A stretch of 50,000 nucleotides of DNA from Altericroceibacterium indicum (GCF_009828105.1 NZ_WTYQ01000007.1:1-50000); one strand, 5' to 3'; counted from the first letter of the stretch, positions 17,117 through 25,404 are shown. Numbers and translations are program-made. The notes: generated by a model not told the origin, from the sequence alone.

Positions 17117-18141
17117 GCAGAATGGCCAAGTACGCCCAGATCATCTGGCCGCAGCCGACGGATGATGATGTTTTGGCCCGCAATCACGCGGTCGAAACGC
17201 TCACGACTAGCCTCTCCAAACTCACTACTCGAGAGGCCGTAGAGGCAGCGGCTGCCATCGCCGCAAGCTTTGGCGGCGCCGAGTTGGGCACAAATCTTTC
17301 GCAGGAGGCGGAGAAGGCTATCAGTGATAGGAGCGCCGCGTTCGTCCTGAATGGAAATGAGCAACAGGCAGTGATCTGTTTGGCGGTCGCCGCGCGCGTG
17401 TTGGTGCAGGAGGCAACCATTGACGGCAATGGCTGGAGCCCCGCGGACGCGCTCGCCGCATCCCTATGGTCGGCGTTGACGTTTCAGGACCAGCACGAGC
17501 ATCCCAAGATGGAGGAGCTGCGCAAGGATCTGATCGAGGCTTGCCGCGCTCGCGTCAGGCATGTCGCGCATACCGCCAGGCAGCGGCAAGAGGTTCCTGA
17601 TGTCGGTACACTCACGATCCCTGAGAACGACGCCGCTGGCTCACGCGCTAACTCAGCCTACAGAAAGGCGACGGCCCCCGTGATCAAGGCTCTTAAGGAG
17701 AACCAGGATCTGGATAGGGAAGAACTGGACTTCTTGTGGTGGGTGCTCGGCGAATACAGCGGCCTACTTGCGGGTTCGCTTTCCGATCGCAAGCCGTACT
17801 GTCGCGCGATTGCGTCGGGTCTCGAGGGAGCAACGCTGCTGCGCAGGCTGCCCGGCGATGGCTTCCGCCATGCCGTACTCCGCAGGGTCGACGTGACCGA
17901 ACGCGTTTCATTGAAGGCGCTGGTGGAGGCGCTCGGCGCTGAGCGGGAGGAACTCGGCAAATCGCTTGAAGGCCAGTGGGCCGTGCAACTACCGGCCGTC
18001 TTTCCCTTGGTGGCGACACTGGCTTCTAGCGAAATCGCCAGCACCTGCGCCCTCGAGTTAGATGCAAGGGACTGGGGTGCTCGGGCGCTTCTTGAGGCCT
18101 CTATCATCGCGATGGAGCGCCGGACAGCTGGAGCGGCGTAA
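17113..18141 (+). CDS. Helical protein of GTPase-associated systems (GASH-like)
   Basis: The protein has 342 residues, predicted almost wholly alpha-helical and rich in Ala, Leu and Glu, with no signal peptide or membrane segment. Distinctive blocks are NEQQAVICLAVAARVLVQEA and ELDFLWWVLGEYSGLL. Order, size and composition fit the helical protein (GASH) that accompanies paired GTPases in predicted conflict systems; this is from memory of those families. It probably scaffolds or senses within the complex, which is inference. ATG overlaps the phosphoesterase gene by 4 nt, and its TAA shares one base with the next ATG (TAATG). Confidence 0.65.
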   Translation: MSRMAKYAQIIWPQPTDDDVLARNHAVETLTTSLSKLTTREAVEAAAAIAASFGGAELGTNLSQEAEKAISDRSAAFVLNGNEQQAVICLAVAARVLVQEATIDGNGWSPADALAASLWSALTFQDQHEHPKMEELRKDLIEACRARVRHVAHTARQRQEVPDVGTLTIPENDAAGSRANSAYRKATAPVIKALKENQDLDREELDFLWWVLGEYSGLLAGSLSDRKPYCRAIASGLEGATLLRRLPGDGFRHAVLRRVDVTERVSLKALVEALGAEREELGKSLEGQWAVQLPAVFPLVATLASSEIASTCALELDARDWGARALLEASIIAMERRTAGAA

Positions 18142-19205
18142 TGCGCGGACCCTGCCAGAATTCCAGCTGCACCTTCAACGCCACGAAGACCTGCGTGCTA
18201 GGCAATCCGCCGGACGATTGTGAGAACCGTCCTATACTCGATGAGGGAAATGACAAAGACAAAGAGAACGAAAAGGATGCGGACGACGGGGCGGTTGACG
18301 TAGAAGACGAGGACGACGCATCTAGAGCAGACGCAGTTCACGTCGGCACTCCGGTGCTGACAGAGCCCGATGACGGTCTGCGCAGCCTGCCCGCAAGTCG
18401 CACGCTGGGTGTAGCGCAGGTCAATGCCATAACGGAAAGCAGGCCTGCTTGTTTGGTGGGTATCGTCGGGCTTGCGGGTGCGGGCAAGACCGCCGCCTTG
18501 GTGAGCGCTTACCTCCTACTGTCCAACGGCTCCTTTAAGGGATTTTCCTATGCCGACAGCGACACGCTGCGGGCGTTCGAGGAAATCACGCGAGCCAGCC
18601 GCACGTGGCAGAAGGGGAATCCACCCGAGCAGATCACAGTCCACACAACGCTTTCGAATGATCGCGAAGCGGGCTTCCTCCACCTCCGCCTCCGCCGCGA
18701 TGAGGATGATCGCATATTTGATATGTTGCTGCCCGACCTGCCGGGCGAGTGGTCGCGCTTGCTCATCGACCGTGACGATACCGAACGTTTTGCATTTCTT
18801 GGGGCTTCGAGCGTGATCTGGATCATGGTGGACGGCCGACAGTTCGCCAACGCGGGACGAGTTGCGCATGCGAGATACCGGGCGAAACTCCTGATCGAAA
18901 GGTTGGCGAACCTGCTGAAAGAGACCCGTCCCCATCTGATTGTCGTGCCGACATGGCAAGACAAGGTGGCGTTCCCTCAGGCCGAGGCAGAGATCCTTCT
19001 CGAATGCGGTAGGAGCTTCGGTTTCGAGGTCGATATCGCCCCCATCGCCTCATTTTCCTGGAACGATGACATCGTTCCGGGTGAAGGCGTAGCCGAACTC
19101 TTCAACATGACCCTGACAGCAGGACCGCCTCCGCCTGACTTCTGGCCGGACACTGACCCCGCTTCAAATGATCGGAAGTTGGCATCTTACCGGAGGGATG
19201 TATGA
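18141..19205 (+). CDS. Double-GTPase system GTPase 2 (DO-GTPase2-like) with N-terminal Cys cluster
   Basis: The protein has 354 residues. Residues 5-27 hold four Cys (5, 10, 18, 27), suggestive of a zinc-binding knob. An Asp/Glu/Lys-rich linker (34-63) follows, then a GTPase domain with P-loop GLAGAGKT (110-117), a Walker B/G3-like MLLPDLPGEW (195-204), a hydrophobic SSVIWIMVDG strand and VVPTWQDK (268-275) in the place of the G4 base-recognition motif. These features fit the DO-GTPase2 family. It is probably a GTP-driven switch working with the next gene's GTPase. Start and stop overlap neighbours by 1 and 4 nt. Confidence 0.8.
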   Translation: MRGPCQNSSCTFNATKTCVLGNPPDDCENRPILDEGNDKDKENEKDADDGAVDVEDEDDASRADAVHVGTPVLTEPDDGLRSLPASRTLGVAQVNAITESRPACLVGIVGLAGAGKTAALVSAYLLLSNGSFKGFSYADSDTLRAFEEITRASRTWQKGNPPEQITVHTTLSNDREAGFLHLRLRRDEDDRIFDMLLPDLPGEWSRLLIDRDDTERFAFLGASSVIWIMVDGRQFANAGRVAHARYRAKLLIERLANLLKETRPHLIVVPTWQDKVAFPQAEAEILLECGRSFGFEVDIAPIASFSWNDDIVPGEGVAELFNMTLTAGPPPPDFWPDTDPASNDRKLASYRRDV

Positions 19206-20269
19206 AGAATGGATCGATCATTCTTGTGGGGGGACCAGCCTCGGGCAAGACGAACTACATCGCCCGGCTCTGGCTAGCCTTCGCCGCGAGGAAGGGTAAA
19301 CTCCGGGCGAAGAACCTGCCGGCCAACATAGAATATGTGAATCAAGCGGTGGCGTATCTCCAGGCTCGCCAATTCGCTCCGCGCAGCGACACCAACATGG
19401 ACGAGAGCGGGCGGCGCGACTTCAGCATCGAGGTCTGCGGCGAGGATGGTACAGGCGAGGTTCGAAATCTGACCGTCCCAGACATCACAGGCGAACTTTG
19501 GTCCCGGGCAATCAAGACCTACGAGTTGCCAAAGGACTGGATGGAGGCGCTTGAAGACTCGTCCTCGGCTATTCTGTTCGTACGCGCGCATTCGAAATTC
19601 AATCTGCAGCCCATGGATTGGGTCACGGCGCGCGAGATCCTCCAAGGCCATGAGGACGAGGATGACGACGACCTTGACGACGACGACGACACTTACGGTG
19701 ACGATGAGGATGAGGACGGCGAGCCGATAGAGACCGCTAGGTCGCCAAAGGCGACTGTGCAGGAGGATGCGGAGGTGGAAACCGTCGTCGTCGCCGTGCC
19801 GCCGATGGAGGCCGAACCCGGTACCAAGCAGGCCGATGATGGAGATCAGTCTAATGTGGTACAGAAGCGGGATGTGCTCCCGGCGCAGGTCGGCTTCTGT
19901 GAACTCCTGCGCTACCTGGAGCTTCTGCTCCGCAAGCGGCCTGACGGCAGTAAGCCGCGCGTCGCGGTGGTGGTGACGGCCTGGGACATGCTCGACGGTG
20001 ACGCGACGGCCGCCAGCCCGATGCAGTATCTTGAAAACGAGTTCCCCATGCTGGCAGGCAGGATCAAAACGCCCGGACGGCTGGACATCGAGTTGTTCGG
20101 AATGTCGATCGTCGGCGGCAACCTGCGGGGTGCACCGAACAAGCTGTTCCGCGATTCCCTCAAGGGACGGGATCTGTCAGAAGTGGGTTATACTGCGGTG
20201 ATGCGGAACGGCGTTCTGGTTCACGACCCGGACGTCACGCTTCCGCTCGCCTGGGCCCTTGGTGACTGA
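19202..20269 (+). CDS. Double-GTPase system GTPase 1 (DO-GTPase1-like)
   Basis: The protein has 355 residues. P-loop is GGPASGKT (10-17), right at the N-terminus; the G3-like motif is VPDITGELW (92-100); the likely G4 segment is AVVVTAWDM near residue 258. A very acidic insertion (151-174, mostly Asp and Glu) and a further polar stretch to about 215 interrupt the fold between strands, probably as a disordered loop on the surface. The ATG at 19202 overlaps the previous gene (ATGA). With the preceding gene it forms the GTPase pair that defines this kind of conflict system. The role is inferred from family and operon, not shown by experiment that I know of. Confidence 0.8.
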   Translation: MKNGSIILVGGPASGKTNYIARLWLAFAARKGKLRAKNLPANIEYVNQAVAYLQARQFAPRSDTNMDESGRRDFSIEVCGEDGTGEVRNLTVPDITGELWSRAIKTYELPKDWMEALEDSSSAILFVRAHSKFNLQPMDWVTAREILQGHEDEDDDDLDDDDDTYGDDEDEDGEPIETARSPKATVQEDAEVETVVVAVPPMEAEPGTKQADDGDQSNVVQKRDVLPAQVGFCELLRYLELLLRKRPDGSKPRVAVVVTAWDMLDGDATAASPMQYLENEFPMLAGRIKTPGRLDIELFGMSIVGGNLRGAPNKLFRDSLKGRDLSEVGYTAVMRNGVLVHDPDVTLPLAWALGD

Positions 20270-20277
20270 GCGCGGAC

Positions 20278-22920
20278 GTGATTATCGACCAGCAGCTTCA
20301 TGGATATATGCACGGACACGAACTGCTGTCCGGCACCATTCGGCTGCCTGCACGAGATCAGGATCTCGTCGATCGGCTTTCGGACCTTGCCGGTCCGTTG
20401 GCGCCGGGGGAAAGGTTCGCACCGTATCTGACCTGCTACCCGCTGCCGAGCGGATCTCACTATGTGCTTGCGAAGACTTGGCATGACAGGGAAGCGCCTC
20501 GCGCCGGATGTGTCCGGACGCGATCGCTTCTCATCCCGATGCCGGACTGGATGTCAGGTTCAGATCCGGGGGCGCTAGCGGCGGTCGTCACCGAGGTGGG
20601 ACCCACTCTCCCATGCAAGCGACTGTCTGTCGAAACATCGGAGGCTCGGCCTCTACCTTCGGTAGATGGCGCAGGGATCGAGTTGATTGAAGCACTCTTC
20701 CTAGAGGACGCGTCTGCGGTCGCGGTCTTCGGGGCGACGGCGCCCGATGCCATTGCGCTTCGCATCCTCACCGCCGCCTGGCCTTCTATGCGTCGCCGCT
20801 TCACCGTCTCGACCTTCTGTAACTCACCTCGGTCTATCGCGAAGAAGAGTTTCAATCTGGTCTTTGCCCCTGTCGATGCCCGACCCAACTTCTCCGACTG
20901 GAAGGGGCGTCGGATCGACGGCAGTAAGGTCAGTGTGCCCAGGCATCACTGGGCGTCGCGGATAGTCGACGCCGTCTTCCGAGCGCCACACCCATCCCTG
21001 TCGGGGCTAGATGTTTTTGGGGAGCTGGCAGAAGATGAAGAGGGGAGTCCACAAGCGCTGCGACTGTCTCTGCTCTGGGAAGAGCTGTCCGCGAAGGTCG
21101 ATGACGAGCCGCATGCCGCATTAGGTCTGCTGGACATCGCCAACACGCGCTCTTCCCGGAAGGTGGACCTCGTCACGGGGCTTGAACCGGCACTTGCTAG
21201 AGCGGCACAGGCGGCGATTACCAATTTCCCACCAGCCGAGGCGTGGCGCTTCCTGCAGCTGCTCATCACGAAACTGGGGAACACGCGATGGCGCCTCTCG
21301 CTGGCGCGCTCGATTCGGTCGTTGACTTCCTCGCTGGCCACAGAGCACCCAGTCGATGCCGTAGCTGCCGTCCCGGTGCTACTGCGGGAGGACGGCGGAG
21401 ACTTTCTCCTAAGCGGTATCGCTCGGGGGCTCTCAGCCGTCGAACCATTTCAGCCGGTGTTGCGGATGCTAGCGAACCTTTCCAGCAAAGATCTGATGAA
21501 GATTATGTTGGCGACGCCCGAGCTGATCCCCAAGTCTCTCAGATCAGACGCTGGGATTGAGGGGCCTCTAGCCAAAAGCCTGACCCAAGCTACGACGGAG
21601 GAGAGGTCACAGGCGCACCTCCGCATGCTGCCTCATCTTGCGGCAGACAGGCATTCGCAACTTCTGCGCGACTGCCTGTCGCAGTCCTCTGCCGACGAGG
21701 TCGCATCAGAGGCTGCCCAGTTACGTCGGCTGAATGGGCTCAGGAGTTCCGCACTCAACGACGTATTGGTGGAAGCTGCTTACAAGACGGGCGCAACGCG
21801 GACAGTGCGCGATATCGTCGTCGAGGCGGACCCGTCAGGTCCCGTCGATTCGATGATGATGGATCTGCTCCGACCGACGCCATCGGATGTTGACTGGATT
21901 CTCGACGTCCTCGATGATGCCGATCCGCGCCGTTCAACCCTGCTGCAAGGAGTTCTAGCTGGGGCGTCCGCAGGCCAGCTGCGGACGATCATCGACAGCC
22001 CTGAATCCCTTAGTAGGATTCGTGCAGCGATCAGTGGCTGCTCTGGTTCGAGCGAACTTCTAGCGCGCATCGTCGAATGTGTGCCTCTGCCTGCGGAAGA
22101 ACTTCTGCCACTCGTTGCAGAGATCTTGCCGACGCTTGCCGGCCGCCGAGGCAGCGTCCTCGCTGCGAGGTGCATCGAGGAAGCGCTGGTCAGGAAGCCC
22201 GACCCGAGTGGAGACAAGCTGCTCGCAAACCTCCTAGATCGGGTGGGCGCGGAACTGGATGGCGCTCGCGCAATCCGCGTAGGGCTCACAGCCGCCACAA
22301 CAGCGATCATGAATCGCAACCTGATCGCGCTGGATGCAGCCGCTCCGGTGACACGCAAGCGTCTGCTAGCGGACCCAGAACTGCTGGCAAATGCGATCAT
22401 GGCTCGTCCGATCTTGGACATCTCATATCAGGCTGCGGAGGCTGCCTCCCGCCTGCTCTGGGACTCGGCCTCAGTGAACAAGCGGGGTTTCGTTCGCGCC
22501 GCCGCCCGGTTGCTGCCGTATGTCATGGAGCAAAAGGGGCCTTCGGCGTCGGCGCTGCTAGTGGCAGTGTTCCCGCCGGTATATAGGGAGCTACAGCAGG
22601 AGCGCCTGCCTGACTTCCTCTCGATCGTATTTATGTTTTTGGACTGGGACCGCTGCAAGATTGCGCGCAAGGCGTTGGTGGAGGCAGCCCTGCATTCGAA
22701 GTGGAGACCGAGAGATGTAGCGTTCGCAGCCGCAAGGGCCGGTGACGCGGAGCGCATCCTTGGTACAATAGCGAAACGGCACGACGGCAAATCGTTCCTC
22801 GCTTCTGTCAGGGACGATATCACATCCATTCCCGAGCCTTCGAAGAAGCAGGTGTGGCGCGCGATCAAGGCGGTTTCTCGCGGGACTGGTTCAAAGGGTA
22901 AATTGCCGTTGGACACGTGA
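20278..22920 (+). CDS. GTPase-associated protein 1 (GAP1-like)
   Basis: The protein has 880 residues from a GTG at 20278, 8 nt after the previous stop. GTG is chosen because the product opens with the family pattern IIDQQLHGYMHGHELL. The N-terminal domain (about 1-135) includes YPLPSGSHYVLAKTW and RAGCVRTRSLLIPMPDW, the hallmark of GAP1 N-terminal domains. The rest is long, Leu/Ala-rich and helical, like a solenoid in two parts (middle and C-terminal domains). GAP1 is the largest and most constant partner of the paired GTPases, thought to scaffold or sense the trigger; this is prediction. It is the last gene of the operon. Confidence 0.85.
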   Translation: MIIDQQLHGYMHGHELLSGTIRLPARDQDLVDRLSDLAGPLAPGERFAPYLTCYPLPSGSHYVLAKTWHDREAPRAGCVRTRSLLIPMPDWMSGSDPGALAAVVTEVGPTLPCKRLSVETSEARPLPSVDGAGIELIEALFLEDASAVAVFGATAPDAIALRILTAAWPSMRRRFTVSTFCNSPRSIAKKSFNLVFAPVDARPNFSDWKGRRIDGSKVSVPRHHWASRIVDAVFRAPHPSLSGLDVFGELAEDEEGSPQALRLSLLWEELSAKVDDEPHAALGLLDIANTRSSRKVDLVTGLEPALARAAQAAITNFPPAEAWRFLQLLITKLGNTRWRLSLARSIRSLTSSLATEHPVDAVAAVPVLLREDGGDFLLSGIARGLSAVEPFQPVLRMLANLSSKDLMKIMLATPELIPKSLRSDAGIEGPLAKSLTQATTEERSQAHLRMLPHLAADRHSQLLRDCLSQSSADEVASEAAQLRRLNGLRSSALNDVLVEAAYKTGATRTVRDIVVEADPSGPVDSMMMDLLRPTPSDVDWILDVLDDADPRRSTLLQGVLAGASAGQLRTIIDSPESLSRIRAAISGCSGSSELLARIVECVPLPAEELLPLVAEILPTLAGRRGSVLAARCIEEALVRKPDPSGDKLLANLLDRVGAELDGARAIRVGLTAATTAIMNRNLIALDAAAPVTRKRLLADPELLANAIMARPILDISYQAAEAASRLLWDSASVNKRGFVRAAARLLPYVMEQKGPSASALLVAVFPPVYRELQQERLPDFLSIVFMFLDWDRCKIARKALVEAALHSKWRPRDVAFAAARAGDAERILGTIAKRHDGKSFLASVRDDITSIPEPSKKQVWRAIKAVSRGTGSKGKLPLDT

Positions 22921-23497
22921 GAAGACGTCAACTGAATAAATTTCTCTGCCCCAAACTGCAGGTCGATGATGCACTTTTGAACGTCCACAACGGGTAAGAC
23001 AGGGAAGTCCACGCCGACGCTCTCGAAATCTTGCTTTTCCAACAGTGTAGCCGTTGCCTGCCAATCCGGCTCATCCAACCTTTTTAGCCTCGGCGCACAG
23101 CCACTTTCGATGTTTGCTTTCAGGCACGCGGGGGCGGAGCTTCAATGGCTGTGATTGGGCGCAATGCTGCCACTCGCGGCGCTCAATCGCCGCGCGGCTC
23201 TACCTCCACTCATCGCTTTCGAAAGGGTGCGGACAAAGGTTCTCGCTTTACCCAACGCACACTCGCGTCGAACGTAATCTGGCGAGCACACCCTACCCCG
23301 CGAATTCGGGATTTAATGCATTGGTTCATCGTCATAAATGCGTTTTGGGCGAAACTAACCCGCCAACGAGTTGAGCAGGTTTGCACTGATCCGCAGCCCA
23401 CTCTCCTACGAATAACACATTGAAAATTTTTAACGTTCTTGGCCCACTGCATGAGTTGTCTAAGATCCACGGAATTTGGGCAGATTCTTGCGGGCCT
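22921..23497. other. Gap between the GTPase operon and the integrase gene
   Basis: These 577 bases lie between convergent genes. They contain the right arm of the diverged inverted repeat (23283-23384). On the minus strand a frame from a TTG at 23078 reads about 53 protein-like residues (opening DEPDWQATATLLEK) before entering the GAP1 gene antisense; this could be a gene remnant, but no family is recognised. No clear terminator is seen for either flanking gene. Confidence 0.5.
23283..23384 (-). repeat. Right arm of the diverged inverted repeat
   Basis: Reverse complement of this segment matches 7641-7742 without gaps (about 74 of 102 by hand count). The best blocks are 23283-23312 and 23366-23384, again 53 nt apart. 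It begins 113 nt past the integrase stop. The two arms point toward each other and hold both cargo systems between them. Confidence 0.65.
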
Positions 23498-24460
23498 TCA
23501 GCTTCTGCCAGCAGCGATCGGCACGACATCTGCGCCCTTCCGAAGCTGGTCGAGATAGTCGCTCCACCATTGGGCCATTCTCACGCGTTCATCCCAGTGC
23601 GCGCCACGATGGTAGGCAGCGCGGACCTTGTCGCTGTCTCCGTGGGCCAACGCGCGTTCGATGGCGTCGGGGTGCCATTTGCCGCTTTCATTGAGCAGGG
23701 TCGATGCCATTGCGCGGAAGCCGTGGCCGGTCATTTCGTCGCTTGTGTAGCCCAAGCGGCGTAAGCCAGCGTTGATCGTATTGTCGCTCATCGGGCGAAG
23801 CCGGGTTCGGATCGAGCGGAAGACATATCCGTCCGGGCCGGAAAACGCTTTGGCCTCTTCCAGGATCGCCACAGCTTGGCGAGAGAGCGGGACAAGGTGA
23901 TCCTTGCGCATCTTCGTCTTGCTTGCCGGGATGGTCCACAGAGCGCTTTCCAAATCGATGTCGGCCCATTCGGCGTGGCGCAGTTCGCCGGGCCGGACGA
24001 ACACATGTGGGGCAAGCTGCATGGCAAGCTTGCTGATCGGATGGCCGATGGAACCATCGAGCAGCGAGAGGAGGTACTCGCTTCGTGTCGCCGTGCTTTC
24101 CGCCCAAGCCTTCGCTCCATCCTTTCGCCGTTTCTTGCAGAACTCGTCGGCGATGGCCTTGAAGGTGTTTTCGGCCTGGAGCTGAGAGCGCAGCTTCTCG
24201 CGCTTCTTTTCTCGCGACGGGTCCCTACCCAGCGAAAGCAGGTCTCTTGCTTCGTCGCGGCGTTTACGGGCTTCTGCGAGGCCCAATTGCGGATAGGTTC
24301 CGATTGCCAATTTCTTCTCGCGACCCTCGAAACGGTATTTGAGGCGCCAGAGCTTTCCGCCTGAAGGCTGCACCAGCAGAAACAGCCCAAGCGTGTCGCC
24401 CAGCTTGTAGGGCTTCTCCTTCGGCTTTGCGTTTCGAATCGCGACATCCGTTAGCGGCAT
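23498..24460 (-). CDS. P4-type tyrosine integrase, internally shortened
   Basis: The protein has 320 residues, while this family usually has about 400. The N-terminal arm-binding domain (DUF4102 type) is intact: MPLTDVAIRNAKPKEKPYKL, then LWRLKYRFEGREKKLAIGTYP. The catalytic domain is also complete: RPGELRHAEW (Arg I), GHGFRAMASTLLNE (His-x-x-Arg), ERALAHGD and AYHRG with the Tyr nucleophile. Between them HPISKL runs directly into AMQLAPHVF, so about 80 residues of the core-binding domain and hinge seem missing without a frame change. The site shows AGCTTGCC repeated 4 nt apart, a possible deletion footprint. It once integrated this island at the adjacent tRNA-Gly; present activity is doubtful. 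Confidence 0.88.
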   Translation of the reverse strand: MPLTDVAIRNAKPKEKPYKLGDTLGLFLLVQPSGGKLWRLKYRFEGREKKLAIGTYPQLGLAEARKRRDEARDLLSLGRDPSREKKREKLRSQLQAENTFKAIADEFCKKRRKDGAKAWAESTATRSEYLLSLLDGSIGHPISKLAMQLAPHVFVRPGELRHAEWADIDLESALWTIPASKTKMRKDHLVPLSRQAVAILEEAKAFSGPDGYVFRSIRTRLRPMSDNTINAGLRRLGYTSDEMTGHGFRAMASTLLNESGKWHPDAIERALAHGDSDKVRAAYHRGAHWDERVRMAQWWSDYLDQLRKGADVVPIAAGRS

Positions 24461-24483
24461 GATTTCAGGCCTTTCCCGCCAAG

Positions 24484-24503
24484 TGGCCCCCAGATGGGGG
24501 CCA
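24484..24503. promoter_or_regulatory. Inverted TGGCCCCC boxes upstream of the integrase
   Basis: TGGCCCCC (24484-24491), 4 nt, GGGGGCCA (24496-24503): a perfect inverted repeat of the box found near both att sites. It lies 24 nt before the integrase ATG, where binding could repress int or contribute to recombination. The role is inferred. Confidence 0.5.
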
Positions 24504-24525
24504 ATCGAATTGTCCGATTTGCCTG

Positions 24526-24545
24526 TGGCCCCCGCTTTGGCCCCC
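24526..24545. promoter_or_regulatory. Direct paired TGGCCCCC boxes near the right att site
   Basis: TGGCCCCC, 4 nt, TGGCCCCC, the same arrangement as 7317-7336 at the other island end. It lies between the integrase start and the tRNA-Gly att repeat, as arm-type integrase sites usually do. Confidence 0.5.
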
Positions 24546-24657
24546 TCTGGCGGGAGATGCAGCGAGATTTTCAGAGCAAATTTGGGACCATAAACTCACG
24601 AAACCCAAAGGTTTCTGCGGGCTTTATAGGCTATCCGGGAAATCGTGGGAAGGGCGG

Positions 24658-24732
<75 letters not shown>

Positions 24733-24770
24733 TTGGGTGGCACCCGCTTGCCACCGAGATACCTCACTCG

Positions 24771-25394
24771 TCAAGCGTCAGGATTACTATCCGGGCTTTC
24801 AGGTGAATTTTTCTGTGGTTCAGTCGCCGGTTCGCTATTTTCAGGAGGGTCAATCCTTACATCAACACGCCGATTGGCCTTGCGGCCTTCCTCATCGGGT
24901 GTGCCGTCGAGCTTGGCATTGGGTTTGAGCGGGCGCTGTTCACCAAGAGCAATCACCTGAATGCGTGATTTGTCGACTCCATTATCGATCAAATAGTCGG
25001 CGACCGCCTGAGCACGCTTTTTCGATGCCCTGAGATTGGCTTCATCATTCCCAACAGAATCGGTATTACCGCGCAAAATAATCGGCCAGCCGCGAGACAT
25101 CTGATCTGATGCCAGCACCCGCTGTAACTCCGCTATGGCCGCCCCATCCAGTTTGGTTCCGCCTTCAGGGAAGCCAACCAGTGTTTCAAGTGCCGGAGGG
25201 GGCACGTCAATCACCGGTTCTGGCGTGATGTCAGGCCGGATAATCGACGCTGAGGGGGTTTGCTCAACCTCTACCGGAGGGTTTTGCTGCACCGAGGGTT
25301 CTGGCGCAGGAGAGGCCTCTTGATGATCTTGGCAAGCTGTCACACTCAGCAACACAGCCATCATCGGCAATAGCAATGAAATCTCTTTGCTCAT
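24771..25394 (-). CDS. OmpA-family lipoprotein
   Basis: The protein has 207 residues. A lipoprotein signal ends VTAC (Cys21), followed by a Pro/Glu-rich spacer (about 25-70) and an OmpA-like peptidoglycan-binding domain with GNTDSVGNDEANLRASKKRA and RKANRRVDVRI. The conserved Asp and Arg that contact diaminopimelate are in these motifs. It probably links the outer membrane to peptidoglycan. It follows the antiporter gene by 10 nt on the same strand. The C-terminal tail is Pro/Ser/Asp-rich. Confidence 0.88.
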   Translation of the reverse strand: MSKEISLLLPMMAVLLSVTACQDHQEASPAPEPSVQQNPPVEVEQTPSASIIRPDITPEPVIDVPPPALETLVGFPEGGTKLDGAAIAELQRVLASDQMSRGWPIILRGNTDSVGNDEANLRASKKRAQAVADYLIDNGVDKSRIQVIALGEQRPLKPNAKLDGTPDEEGRKANRRVDVRIDPPENSEPATEPQKNSPESPDSNPDA

Positions 25395-25404
25395 TGTTCT
25401 CTCC

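Noticed and set aside
8201-22920. Restriction-modification, CRISPR-Cas, CBASS, retron or toxin-antitoxin modules
   Set aside because: No endonuclease, Cas, cyclase, reverse transcriptase or toxin-antitoxin motifs were found in any frame of the island.
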